A stretch of 64,000 nt of DNA from Rufibacter roseus (lineage in GTDB: Bacteria > Bacteroidota > Bacteroidia > Cytophagales > Hymenobacteraceae): the NCBI RefSeq assembly GCF_001647285.1, contig NZ_LRML01000010.1, forward strand, positions 1 to 64,000, written 5' to 3'. The position numbers were made by a program, and so were the translations under genes. The notes below the pieces were generated by a model. That model was not told where the DNA came from and made no database searches. It worked only from the letters and a program-made list of their open reading frames with translations. Of this stretch, positions 33,577-41,819 are shown piece by piece (position 1 is the stretch's first letter; every line of letters begins with the position of its first letter).

Positions 33577-34086
33577 CTAACAATCAAACAAAGCTGTCTG
33601 GTAATTTCCGGTGAGCTTAGCCTCGTGTACTAAGAGCCACTTCTTTCGCCAAAGGCCGCCAGCGTAACCAACCATTTGGCCTTGAGCACCAATAATGCGG
33701 TGGCACGGAACCAGTACCAGCCAAGGGTTTGCCCCGTTGGCGGCTCCCACCGCTCGCATGGCTCCGGCGTTTCCCAGCCGTTTGGCTAAACCCAAATAGT
33801 GGTCGGTGCGGCCTACTGGTATCTGTTGCAGTGCCTGCCATACCTGCTGCTGAAAAGGTGTGCCTAAGGGCTGCAAGGGCAAGTCAAACATAAGCCGCTC
33901 CCCATCAAAATATTCCTGCACTTGCCGTGCTGCCTGCTGTAAACAGGCAGGCGGGGAAGAACTGTCTGTTTCTGGCCCGTTTTCCGGAAAAGAGGCTGAA
34001 AACAAAAACTCCTGTGAAGAAGTGAGCCGCATGGTGCCTATTGGCGTAGGCATGTGCAACACAAAAAGAGCCTCTTGAGCAGACAT
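33577..34086 (-). CDS. ogt: Methylated-DNA-[protein]-cysteine S-methyltransferase
   Basis: A 169-residue suicide repair protein that transfers the methyl group from O6-methylguanine to its own Cys. The C-terminal domain shows FQQQVWQALQQIPVGRTDHY, the recognition helix region AMRAVGAANGANPW and the active-site motif LVPCHRIIG near residue 130. A GYAGGLWRKKWLL segment follows. The N-terminal domain is short. An F1-like palindrome (33968-34003) lies within the N-terminal coding sequence and is translated as part of LFSASFPENGPETD. The gene is convergent with the AlkB-like gene. Confidence 0.94.
   Translation of the reverse strand: MSAQEALFVLHMPTPIGTMRLTSSQEFLFSASFPENGPETDSSSPPACLQQAARQVQEYFDGERLMFDLPLQPLGTPFQQQVWQALQQIPVGRTDHYLGLAKRLGNAGAMRAVGAANGANPWLVLVPCHRIIGAQGQMVGYAGGLWRKKWLLVHEAKLTGNYQTALFDC
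33968..34003. repeat. F1-like palindrome inside the ogt coding sequence
   Basis: Plus-strand GTTTCTGGCCCGTTTTC is followed by CGGAAAAGAGGCTGAAAAC. It fits the F1 pattern (GTTT, GGC, GTTTTC / GAAAAGAGGCNNAAAAC) but lies within codons of ogt, in frame, and encodes about 12 residues of a variable loop. Confidence 0.6.
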
Positions 34087-34200
34087 GGTGAGTGTTTTTC
34101 AGGAAATTTAACCAAGATTTAGCCAACTTGCCGCAGAAGCCTGTAATTTTCGGCAGATTTCAGCTAAAGTAGCCGCTCGTATGTAGGCGGCGCAGCATAT

Positions 34201-34242
34201 AGGAGGTCGTAACCCCAATGCTGTGAAATGGCGTAACCTCCT
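34201..34242. promoter_or_regulatory. Inverted repeat just upstream of the kmo start codon
   Basis: AGGAGGT at 34201-34207 and ACCTCCT at 34236-34242 are inverted copies, and CGTAACC occurs twice between them as a direct repeat. The right arm ends 3 bases before the ATG at 34246. It could form an mRNA hairpin over the initiation region or be an operator. Confidence 0.35.
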
Positions 34243-34245
34243 ACC

Positions 34246-35607
34246 ATGGAAAACAAAACCCAACTTAGTGTCATGGGCGGTGGCTTAGTAGGCTGCCTGC
34301 TGTCTTTATACTTGGCTAAGCAAGGCTATCCGGTTGCTGTGTATGAACGCAGGCCAGACTTGCGCCGAGCTGATTTAGCCGGTGGGCGTTCCATTAACTT
34401 GGCACTAAGCGATAGGGGCTGGCGGGCACTGGAAACTATTGGTATTTCCGAAGACATTAAAAAGGTAGCCATACCTATGTACCGGCGAGTGATGCATGAC
34501 ACACAGGGGCATCTTTCTTTTCAGCCTTATGGTCAGGAAGGGCAGGCCATATATTCTGTCTCCCGCGGCGGGCTGAACCGCGCCTTGTTAGATTTAGCCG
34601 AGGCCGAGCCCAGCATATCCTTGAATTTTGAACAGCAGCTGCTGGAAGTAGAGGTGAGCAGCAACAAAGTTTCAATGCTAGATGTAGCTGCTAACAAAGA
34701 GTACCAAGTGCAGCCAGATGTTATTTTTGCCGCGGACGGCGCTTACTCTATGGTGCGTCTTTCTTTGCAGAAAACAGACCGGTTCAACTATGAGCAAAGT
34801 TACCTTGACTACGGCTATAAAGAGCTAACTATTCCTCCCAACGCTGACGGTAGCTGGCAGCTGGAGAAAAATGCACTGCACATATGGCCCCGCGGGCAGT
34901 ACATGATGATTGCCCTGCCCAATATAGATGGCTCTTTTACCTGCACACTTTTTTTCCCGTTTGAGGGAGATCTGTCATTTGCCTCACTTAAGGCGCCTGA
35001 GCAATTGAGGGAGTTTTTTCAGGAGGTGTTTCCAGACGCGGTGCCGCTAATGCCAGATTTGGAGCAGGAATTTTTCGAGAACCCCACAGGCTCGCTGGTA
35101 ACGGTTAAGTGCTTGCCCTGGCGCCACAAGGGCAAGATTTTATTGGTAGGAGATGCCGCTCATGCCATAGTGCCTTTTTACGGGCAGGGCATGAACGCAG
35201 GTTTTGAAGACTGCACCGTGCTGCGGGGCTTACTGCAAGAGCACGAGCATGATTGGGATACCATCTTCAAAACTTTCCAAGACCTGCGCAAACCCAATAC
35301 CGATGCCATCGCCGACCTGGCCGTGTACAACTTTATTGAGATGCGCGACAAAGTGGCTGATCCCAGGTTCCTGCTTCAGAAGAAAATAGAGGCTCAAATT
35401 ACCGCACAATTCCCTGATGCCTGGCTTCCTTTGTATTCTATGGTCACCTTTTCTCCGGATTTACCGTATGCGCAGGCATTGGCCAACGGAAAGCGGCAGG
35501 AGGAGATGATGAATGAGCTTATGCAGTACATTCAGTCTGAAGCCGATTACCACAAACCAGAGGTGCAAGAGTATCTGCAGCGCCACCTGGGCAAGGGTTC
35601 TATTTAA
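34246..35607 (+). CDS. kmo: Kynurenine 3-monooxygenase
   Basis: This 453-residue FAD-dependent aromatic hydroxylase converts L-kynurenine to 3-hydroxykynurenine using NADPH and O2. Landmarks are the FAD motif VMGGGLVGCLLSLYLAKQG, the segment YERRPDLRRADLAGGRSINLALSDRGW, which is characteristic of KMO, the DG motif (FAADGAYSMVR), and the second FAD motif LVGDAAHAIVPFYGQGMNAGFEDC. The C-terminal region (about 370-450) has the hydrophobic KMO-type end. It is upstream of, and co-oriented with, a sensor kinase gene. It is 7.5 kb from kynU, so the pathway is not a single operon. Confidence 0.95.
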   Translation: MENKTQLSVMGGGLVGCLLSLYLAKQGYPVAVYERRPDLRRADLAGGRSINLALSDRGWRALETIGISEDIKKVAIPMYRRVMHDTQGHLSFQPYGQEGQAIYSVSRGGLNRALLDLAEAEPSISLNFEQQLLEVEVSSNKVSMLDVAANKEYQVQPDVIFAADGAYSMVRLSLQKTDRFNYEQSYLDYGYKELTIPPNADGSWQLEKNALHIWPRGQYMMIALPNIDGSFTCTLFFPFEGDLSFASLKAPEQLREFFQEVFPDAVPLMPDLEQEFFENPTGSLVTVKCLPWRHKGKILLVGDAAHAIVPFYGQGMNAGFEDCTVLRGLLQEHEHDWDTIFKTFQDLRKPNTDAIADLAVYNFIEMRDKVADPRFLLQKKIEAQITAQFPDAWLPLYSMVTFSPDLPYAQALANGKRQEEMMNELMQYIQSEADYHKPEVQEYLQRHLGKGSI

Positions 35608-35700
35608 TCCTGGTGGCAAATACAGGCGGTGTAATTGTCTTCTACCCCAATGACTGGCTTAGCATTCTATTCAGTTGGTTGTTCTATTTGAAAAGCATAA

Positions 35701-38568
35701 ATGATTTTCACCAGACTTAAAGATTACTACCTGGCGCTGGGCTCCTTTATTTTGGTGCTCAGTATAACTGTTTATGCCTACTACGTATCCAAAGAAAGCG
35801 ACAAGATACAGGATACCAAAACGTTTGAGATCCGGACGGTGCAAATGAAATCTGCGCTGGAGCGCCGTATGGGGCACTACCTGCAGATTCTGCGAGGAGT
35901 AAAAGGACTTTTTGCCGCTTCAGACACTGTTACCCGGCAAGATTTCAGAAGGTATTTAGAAGCCTTGGCCATTGAAAAGAATTACCCGGGTATACAGGGC
36001 ATTGGCTTTGCCATCATGCTAACCCCAGAGGAAGTGCCTGCTCTGGAGGAAAGATTAAAAAATGACGGATTCCCGAATTTCTCAGTAAGGCCAGCCGGTA
36101 TGCGGCCTGAGTTTTCGTCTATCATTTTTCTGGAACCCATGGATGTGCTCAACAAGAGGGCACATGGCTTTGACATGTTCAATGAACCAACCCGCAGGCA
36201 AGCCATGGAGGCCGCCCGTGATTTTAATGAGCCAGCCATGACCGCGAAACTGCAGCTGGTGCAGGAAAGCGGAAAGAATGTGCAGGCTGGGCTTTTGATT
36301 TATATGCCTGTGTATTATGGCGGCGATGACCCTAAAGATGTAGGTGAGCGCCGCCGCTTACTCAAAGGCTTTGTCTACGCTCCCTTCAGGGCCGTAGATC
36401 TAATGACCAGCACCATAGGTAGCGACTACAGTGATATTGGCATTACTATTTATGATGGCAAAGAAGCAAAACCAGAGAACTTACTCTATACGTCAGATAC
36501 TACTTCCCAAAACCTAGATTCCAGCGGAAAAGATCTCTTTGAAAAAGATGTAGTACGAATTGCAGGCCGCACCTGGACGCTTGAGTTTAGGCCGCACCGC
36601 GCGTTCTCAAATCAGAACGGGTTAGATGAACATAACCTTATTTTGTTAGCCGGTGGGGTAATCAGCTTGCTCATCTTCTTTGTGGTGTGGTCATTGCAGC
36701 GTTACCTGCAGTCTACGCAGCTCACTGATCTTATCACCAAGAACACCACCGCTGGTTTGTTCATGTTAGATGGCAGGGGATATTGTACGTTCCAGAACCC
36801 AGCCGCAGAGCGTATGTTAGGCTACACAACTGATGATCTCCGGCAAAGGCCGCTGCATGAGCTGGTGCATAGGCGAAAGGAGGCAGGAGAACTAACCCCT
36901 AGCCTGGCATCATCACAATCATACAAGTTTGAAGACAACTTTATTTGCCGCGATGGCAACACTATACCGGTGGCGTGTGCCATCAGGCAGGTGAAGCAGG
37001 GGGGTGAAGTAGTGGGCCAGATTCTGGAGGTTAGAAATGTAGTGGAAGAGAAGAAAGCCCAGCAGGCCCTGCTGGAAAGTGAGGCACGCTTCCGGAACAT
37101 GGCTGACAGCGCCCCGGTAATGATCTGGATCACCGATAAAAACAGCAACTGTACCTATGTCAACCGGCAGTGGATTAAGTTTACAGGGGCCACTCTAGAA
37201 GAAAATCTGGGCAAAGGCTGGTTTAAATTTATACATCCTGATGATCAGAAATTGGCCACTGATGTGTACAACCAAGCATCTAAAAACAAAGAAGAGTTCA
37301 AAGTAGAATACCGCCTTTGCCGTGAAAACAAAGAATACAGGGGCATGGTGACCACCGGAATTCCAAGGTTCAACCCTGAGGGAGAGTTTTTAGGCTACAT
37401 AGGCTCCGTCATTGACATTAGTGACCGCATTGAAATGGAGCAAAAGCTGAAGCAAAGCGCAGCTACCCTGCAGAAGATCTTTATGCAGGTACCTGCCATT
37501 GTGGGCTTGGTGCGGACTAAAGATTTGGTGTACACGTTGGTAAACTCCTACCTGAGCAGCCTGTATAACGGAAACGCAAAAGTAGGCGAAAAAGCTACTG
37601 ATTCATTCCCTGAGTCACAGAGAGAACAGTATGCGGCCGTTATTCAGCAGATAAAGGAAACTCGCGAGCCATTCATAGGCAAAGAGGTACCTGTGTATTT
37701 TGATGAATCTGAAGGTGAGCGTGAAAAAGTAAGGTACTTCAACATTGTATACGAACCTATTATAGACGACCGGGGAGAAGTTGAATCAGTTCTCACCTTT
37801 GCGGTAGAAGTAACGGAGCAGGTGCAAAGCCGAGAGAAACTCTCGCATATTAACGAAGAGCTGAACCGCAAGAACAAGGAGCTCCTACGCATTAATAATG
37901 ATCTGGACAGCTTCGTGTACACGGCCTCACATGACCTGCGCTCACCACTGGCCAACCTAGAGGGACTTACCACCGCCCTGCTGGAAAATGCCGAAGAAAA
38001 AGCTGGCGACGAAGAAGACCAGGAACTGCTGAACATGGTAGCGGCTTCCATAACAAAACTGAAAGGCACAATTCATGACCTGACAGAAATTACCAAGGTG
38101 CAGAAAGACCTGGAGACACAGGCCGAGGAGCTGAGCTTTGAACAGGTGTTGGAGAGCGTAAAAGATGATATTAGTGGTATGCTCCAAGAATCAGAAGCAG
38201 AATTAATTACTTCTTTTGAGGTGCCTAAGCTGAAATATGCCCGCAGAAACTTACGCAGCATCTTGTACAACCTGGTGTCAAACGCAGTGAAGTACCGTGA
38301 CCCTGAGCGGCGGTTACAGATTAATGTCAGTACTCAACGGCAAAACGGCTGTATTGTGCTCACGGTGCAAGACAACGGTTTGGGTATAAGAGAAGACCAG
38401 CAGCAGAAGTTGTTTACCATGTTCCGTCGCTTCCACTCACACGTAGAGGGTACTGGTATTGGGCTTTACATAGTGAAGCGCATCATTGAGAACAACGGTG
38501 GCCGCATTGAGGTGCAAAGCGAAACCGGGCGAGGAAGTACCTTTACGGTGTACTTTAAAGAAGAATAG
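35701..38568 (+). CDS. CHASE-PAS hybrid-free sensor histidine kinase
   Basis: A 955-residue membrane-bound sensor kinase. A helix at about residues 13-32 and another at about 315-338 (LILLAGGVISLLIFFVVW) flank an extracytoplasmic CHASE domain (about 70-250, with FRRYLEALAIEKNYPGIQGIGF). Three PAS/PAC modules follow (about 345-460, 465-590, 600-720) and then the HisKA box FVYTASHDLRSPLANLEGL (phospho-His near residue 745). The ATPase domain has the N box NLVSNAVKYRDP, DNGLGI and GTGIGLYIVKRIIENNGG. No response regulator is adjacent. The input ligand is unknown. It starts 93 bases after kmo, but a functional link is only inferred. Confidence 0.94.
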   Translation: MIFTRLKDYYLALGSFILVLSITVYAYYVSKESDKIQDTKTFEIRTVQMKSALERRMGHYLQILRGVKGLFAASDTVTRQDFRRYLEALAIEKNYPGIQGIGFAIMLTPEEVPALEERLKNDGFPNFSVRPAGMRPEFSSIIFLEPMDVLNKRAHGFDMFNEPTRRQAMEAARDFNEPAMTAKLQLVQESGKNVQAGLLIYMPVYYGGDDPKDVGERRRLLKGFVYAPFRAVDLMTSTIGSDYSDIGITIYDGKEAKPENLLYTSDTTSQNLDSSGKDLFEKDVVRIAGRTWTLEFRPHRAFSNQNGLDEHNLILLAGGVISLLIFFVVWSLQRYLQSTQLTDLITKNTTAGLFMLDGRGYCTFQNPAAERMLGYTTDDLRQRPLHELVHRRKEAGELTPSLASSQSYKFEDNFICRDGNTIPVACAIRQVKQGGEVVGQILEVRNVVEEKKAQQALLESEARFRNMADSAPVMIWITDKNSNCTYVNRQWIKFTGATLEENLGKGWFKFIHPDDQKLATDVYNQASKNKEEFKVEYRLCRENKEYRGMVTTGIPRFNPEGEFLGYIGSVIDISDRIEMEQKLKQSAATLQKIFMQVPAIVGLVRTKDLVYTLVNSYLSSLYNGNAKVGEKATDSFPESQREQYAAVIQQIKETREPFIGKEVPVYFDESEGEREKVRYFNIVYEPIIDDRGEVESVLTFAVEVTEQVQSREKLSHINEELNRKNKELLRINNDLDSFVYTASHDLRSPLANLEGLTTALLENAEEKAGDEEDQELLNMVAASITKLKGTIHDLTEITKVQKDLETQAEELSFEQVLESVKDDISGMLQESEAELITSFEVPKLKYARRNLRSILYNLVSNAVKYRDPERRLQINVSTQRQNGCIVLTVQDNGLGIREDQQQKLFTMFRRFHSHVEGTGIGLYIVKRIIENNGGRIEVQSETGRGSTFTVYFKEE

Positions 38569-38594
38569 CCTATTAAAAGCCTTGCATTTAAGAT

Positions 38595-38646
38595 AACAAC
38601 AGAGTCTTCTGCTCCTAATGTATAGTAGGCAGAAGACTCTGTTGTT
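38595..38646 (+). terminator. Terminator after the histidine kinase gene
   Basis: The inverted repeat AACAACAGAGTCTTCTGC with its complement 12 bases later ends in TTTT, 27 bases after the stop codon. The right arm overlaps the start of an F1 copy. Confidence 0.85.
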
Positions 38647-38681
38647 TTAGACTTGGTTTCAGTAAAACAGGCCTAAAACAG
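38642..38681. repeat. F1 palindromic repeat
   Basis: TTGTTTTAGACTTGGTTTC is followed by AGTAAAACAGGCCTAAAACAG. It overlaps the last bases of the preceding gene-specific terminator. Confidence 0.8.
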
Positions 38682-38752
38682 ACTGTTATATCAGAGATTG
38701 ATTAGAAAAACTAAACGGAATTTGAGCGGTAAGTCACTTCATTTAGCCTCAA

Positions 38753-39328
38753 TTATTGAATCAAAGGAACCAGCGCCTCCGGGTCTATTTTCTGCATCAT
38801 CTGCTGTACCTGCTGAGGCGTAAATCTGCCGTTTACCTGCAGCATCATAAAAGAACTCCCTATGTTGCGGTGCCCTACAATTTCCTGCACCATACCATTC
38901 TCTTGCCGCATTCTGAACTGAAGCGATTCCTGGGAGTTTTGCAGAACGGGTACCGCGGCGTAGTTGCTCTTCTGCAAGATCTGGTCTAGTTCCTGTGTCA
39001 AACCATTTTCCAGTAAGCGTGCCGACCTTCGATTAGTAGGCGCAAAGGTTAACACTCTTATGGAAGTAACATTCGCCAGCGCCGCCTGCAGAGTAGTATC
39101 AGCGTCTTTTGAGAGGAAGCGGGTAACTAAACCTACGGGAAGGCTAGTGCCTTTAAAGCCTGCTTCATTGCGGTATTTCTGATAAAATTCTGTAGTGGTT
39201 TGCGCAGGAGGCAAATTGCGGGTGCTGCTACAGGCCTGTATGACTATAAAAGAAATCAGTGCCAAAAAATAAATAAAAGGCCTGTTGCTTTGAGGTCTAG
39301 TATGAGTGAAGGTGTGTTGCATCTGCAT
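38753..39328 (-). CDS. DUF4252-like lipoprotein
   Basis: The 191-residue product carries a lipoprotein signal (LALISFIVIQACSS, lipobox IQAC), chosen with the ATG at 39328. A start at 39322 is equally possible, whereas the longer frame to 39361 would run into an F1 repeat. The mature part has the DUF4252-like pattern: VTSIRVLTFAPTN, a helical ELDQILQKSNYAAVPVL, then SFMMLQVNGRFTPQQVQQMMQKI at the end. DUF4252 proteins are common small surface or periplasmic lipoproteins in Bacteroidota with no defined activity. It is monocistronic. Confidence 0.75.
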   Translation of the reverse strand: MQMQHTFTHTRPQSNRPFIYFLALISFIVIQACSSTRNLPPAQTTTEFYQKYRNEAGFKGTSLPVGLVTRFLSKDADTTLQAALANVTSIRVLTFAPTNRRSARLLENGLTQELDQILQKSNYAAVPVLQNSQESLQFRMRQENGMVQEIVGHRNIGSSFMMLQVNGRFTPQQVQQMMQKIDPEALVPLIQ

Positions 39329-39337
39329 AATATTATT

Positions 39338-39377
39338 GTGTTTTAGGCCTTGTTTACGCAAAACAGGTCTAAAACGC
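39338..39377. repeat. F1 palindromic repeat
   Basis: GTGTTTTAGGCCTTGTTTAC is followed by GCAAAACAGGTCTAAAACGC. It lies 10 bases upstream of the DUF4252-like lipoprotein start, between two minus-strand genes. Confidence 0.82.
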
Positions 39378-39417
39378 TACACCCGCCTTTCTTACTAGTA
39401 ATTCAGCTATTGCTTAG

Positions 39418-39879
39418 TTACTGCGGAAGGTCTTTATACACCTCGGGCCTGTGTACCTGCATAAACATTTCTGGTTTTGTAAGCGGCGTGAAGCCAAATT
39501 GTGAATAGAGTTCATGCGCATCGGCGGTGGCCAGCATCCAGCGGCGCAGGCGTAGCAGCGCTGGGTGTGCCATAATAGACTTCATCATCCATTTCGAAAG
39601 TCCTTGCCCGCGGTGCTGTTCCAGTACAAAAACATCGCATACATAAGCAAAAGTGGTGTAGTCGGTAATGAGGCGCGCAAAAGCAATCTGCTGCCCTTCA
39701 TGGTAAATTCCTACACACATAGAATGTTCTATGGCTTGCGCTACAATACTTTTGGGTATCGCCTTAGACCAGTACGACTCCGTCAGAAAACCATGAATGT
39801 TCTCTAACTGCAGCAAGTCTTTGTCGAAGCTAAGGAGATAGCCTTGAGCATTAGTTTCTGGGGGAGGATGAGGGAGCAT
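39418..39879 (-). CDS. GNAT-family N-acetyltransferase
   Basis: A 153-residue GNAT acyltransferase that transfers an acetyl group from acetyl-CoA to an amine. The segments VGIYHEGQQIAFARLITDYTTFAYVCDVFV (beta strands 2-4, residues about 52-83) and EQHRGQGLSKWMMKSIMAHP (acetyl-CoA pyrophosphate-binding Q/RxxGxG loop) are clear. The substrate cannot be told. A short region (FTPLTKPEMFMQVHRPEVY) closes the domain and resembles the group that includes tabtoxin-resistance-like enzymes. The gene is separated by F1 copies from both neighbours. Confidence 0.9.
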   Translation of the reverse strand: MLPHPPPETNAQGYLLSFDKDLLQLENIHGFLTESYWSKAIPKSIVAQAIEHSMCVGIYHEGQQIAFARLITDYTTFAYVCDVFVLEQHRGQGLSKWMMKSIMAHPALLRLRRWMLATADAHELYSQFGFTPLTKPEMFMQVHRPEVYKDLPQ

Positions 39880-39890
39880 AGGCTAGGACT

Positions 39891-39930
39891 GTGTTTTGGC
39901 TCTAATTTCTGAAAAACAGGCGGAAAACGT
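39891..39930. repeat. F1 palindromic repeat
   Basis: GTGTTTTGGCTCTAATTTC is followed by TGAAAAACAGGCGGAAAACGT. It lies between the LysR-type gene and the GNAT gene, both on the minus strand. Confidence 0.75.
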
Positions 39931-39979
39931 GCCGAAAAATTATAATGCCTTTTTGCTGGTGCAGAGGAACAGAGATAAT

Positions 39980-40879
39980 TTATACTGTCAGGTTATACTG
40001 GCGCTGAGCAAATCTTTGGAAAAGACGCGCTAAGCCATCGGGTTGGCCTACAAGTTGAGCAAACCAAAACGTGCGGGTCAGGTGAAAATCTTCAGGCTGC
40101 AATGCCACCAGGGTGCCCGCAGCTACTTCCTGTTTGATAGAGTGCGCCGAAAGAAGCGCCACACAATCTGAATGCAACAGAAATGATTTAATGGTTTCTG
40201 AGGAGCCTAAATACAGAACTACATTCAGGTCGGGCAGGCGCAGGTGGTGCGCGTGCATGGCTTCCTCAATTACTTCTAAGGTGCCGGATCCTCTTTCACG
40301 AAGAACCAAGGGCTGTTTCACCAGCTCTTTAAAGGTGATACTGCCTTGCAGAGTGAGCGTGTGGCCAGAACGTACCACGGGCAGCAGTTCATCTGGAATG
40401 AAAGGAGTGTACTGCAACTCGCGCCGCTGGCTGGAGCCTTCTACAATGCCCAAATCAATATCCTGGTGCAGGAGAGCCTGCTCAATGGTTTCAGTGTTTC
40501 CGTTCAGCAACGAGAGCCTCACGTGTGGGTACCGCTGGTAAAAAGCCGAAAGCAAGGGGGCAATGACATATTGGGCAATGGTAGTACTGGCGCCCAGCCG
40601 CAGGTTTCCGCCCACCTCGTCTTTCAAACGACCCAGGGCAAACTGCATTTCCTGTTGCAGGGCGTGGGCGCGGTCTACAAATGTAAGCAAGGTCTCACCC
40701 GCCGATGTTAGCTGAATACTGTTCCCCTTGCGCAGAAAGAGCCGCTGACCCACTTCAGCCTCTAATTCCTGAATACGCTTGGTGGCAGCGGGTTGGGTAA
40801 TAAACAGCTCGCCTGCCGCCTTGGTAAAACTAAGGTGTTTGGCAACGCTTCTAAAGACAATCCATCTGAAATCGAGCAT
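39980..40879 (-). CDS. LysR-family transcriptional regulator
   Basis: A 299-residue LysR-type regulator. Residues 1-60 form the winged helix-turn-helix (LSFTKAAGELFITQPAATKRIQELEAEVG, then LFLRKGNSIQLTSAGE). About 90-290 form the periplasmic-binding-like effector domain (NLRLGASTTIAQYVIAPLLSAF, IDLGIVEGSSQ). The effector domain resembles CysB/CbbR-type regulators of central metabolism more than aromatic-acid regulators. No divergently transcribed target lies next to it: the upstream neighbour is the Lys/Ala-rich protein gene on the same strand. The regulated genes are therefore not evident. Confidence 0.92.
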   Translation of the reverse strand: MLDFRWIVFRSVAKHLSFTKAAGELFITQPAATKRIQELEAEVGQRLFLRKGNSIQLTSAGETLLTFVDRAHALQQEMQFALGRLKDEVGGNLRLGASTTIAQYVIAPLLSAFYQRYPHVRLSLLNGNTETIEQALLHQDIDLGIVEGSSQRRELQYTPFIPDELLPVVRSGHTLTLQGSITFKELVKQPLVLRERGSGTLEVIEEAMHAHHLRLPDLNVVLYLGSSETIKSFLLHSDCVALLSAHSIKQEVAAGTLVALQPEDFHLTRTFWFAQLVGQPDGLARLFQRFAQRQYNLTV

Positions 40880-40989
40880 AGGGCAAAGAAAGCCGCAAGA
40901 TGTAAGATTTCAGACACAAGACACAATTTTTTGTTTAAGGCAAACTTGCCCAATGAAGAGTTTTGTCTTCGGGTATGGTGGAAGATACT

Positions 40990-41027
40990 AAACAGAAAGA
41001 GCCAGCAAACGCTGGCTCTTTCTGTTT
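40990..41027 (-). terminator. Terminator after the Lys/Ala-rich protein gene
   Basis: A near-perfect hairpin (AAACAGAAAGAGCCAGC and its complement, loop AAAC) lies 18 bases after the stop codon at 41045 on the minus strand. The same palindrome reads as a terminator in both directions. Confidence 0.75.
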
Positions 41028-41044
41028 AATTATACTGTCAAAAA

Positions 41045-41536
41045 CTAAGAATTCTTGGCTTTAGCGGCTTCTTTCTTCTCTTTGGCTTTCGCCTTGGCGG
41101 CCTCCGCTTTTTCTTTGGCGGCTAATTTTTGGGCGGCAGCTTTCTCTTTGGCTAAACGGGCCTTTTCTCTGGCAGCGGCCTCACGGGCTTCGTCTCTTTC
41201 GTCTTGAGCCGCATCTTTGGCTTTCTGCTTTTCTTTGGCTGCTAATGCCTTGGCTTTAGCGGCTTCTTTTTTCTCTTTCTCTTTTTCTTTAGCGAGGGCG
41301 GCTTTTTCTTTAGTGGCTAACTTTTTAGCCGCTTCTTTTTCTTTGGCGGCTAATTTTTGGGCGGCAGCCTTCTCTTTGGCTGCGTCTGCTTTGGCTTTGT
41401 CAGCAGCCTTCTTGTCAGCCGCTTTCTGCTTGGCTAGCTCCTTGCGCTCCTGTTCTTTTTCCTTTGATGATTGGGCTTGGGCGGTACCTACCGCAAGCGC
41501 CAGCACTACTAATAGTGTGGTAAAAATTTTCTGCAT
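41045..41536 (-). CDS. Exported Lys/Ala/Glu-rich coiled-coil protein
   Basis: The 163-residue product has a signal peptide (MQKIFTTLLVVLALAVGTAQA). Nearly the whole mature part consists of Lys, Ala and Glu in degenerate repeats of the type KEKAAAQKLAAKEK and KEAAKKLATKEK. Such composition predicts one long charged helix, as in TolA domain II or secreted histone-like tails. The basic excess suggests binding to nucleic acid or acidic polymers in the envelope. Low complexity could make homology searches misleading. The coding direction is supported by the signal peptide, the terminator after the stop and the absence of a better frame. Confidence 0.7.
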   Translation of the reverse strand: MQKIFTTLLVVLALAVGTAQAQSSKEKEQERKELAKQKAADKKAADKAKADAAKEKAAAQKLAAKEKEAAKKLATKEKAALAKEKEKEKKEAAKAKALAAKEKQKAKDAAQDERDEAREAAAREKARLAKEKAAAQKLAAKEKAEAAKAKAKEKKEAAKAKNS

Positions 41537-41661
41537 AATCTTTGAAGTTTGTTGACCTGTTATGGTAATAAAAGTAGGAGTATTTAAAGAATAAAAATCC
41601 TATATTCTAATAAATATTTTTTACGAGTCTTTGTTAAAGACTTATAATTCAAAAAGATGGT

Positions 41662-41700
41662 TGATTTAGGCCTGTTTTCTGAAAAATAGCCTTAAAACAG
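41662..41700. repeat. F1 palindromic repeat
   Basis: TGATTTAGGCCTGTTTTC is followed by TGAAAAATAGCCTTAAAACAG. It abuts a hairpin downstream of asnS. Confidence 0.8.
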
Positions 41701-41702
41701 AA

Positions 41703-41732
41703 CCGCCCCGCTACCAAATGGTAACAGGGCGG
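41703..41732 (-). terminator. Hairpin downstream of asnS
   Basis: CCGCCCCGCTACC pairs with GGTAACAGGGCGG around an AAAT loop. It lies 87 bases after the asnS stop codon on the minus strand and abuts an F1 copy. Confidence 0.5.
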
Positions 41733-41819
41733 CTCGTAAATTATATCGGCGAAGGCCGAATTAATTAGAAGGAAGAAAAAAAATCACTCATTCACTCCCT
41801 CACACATTCACGCATTAAA

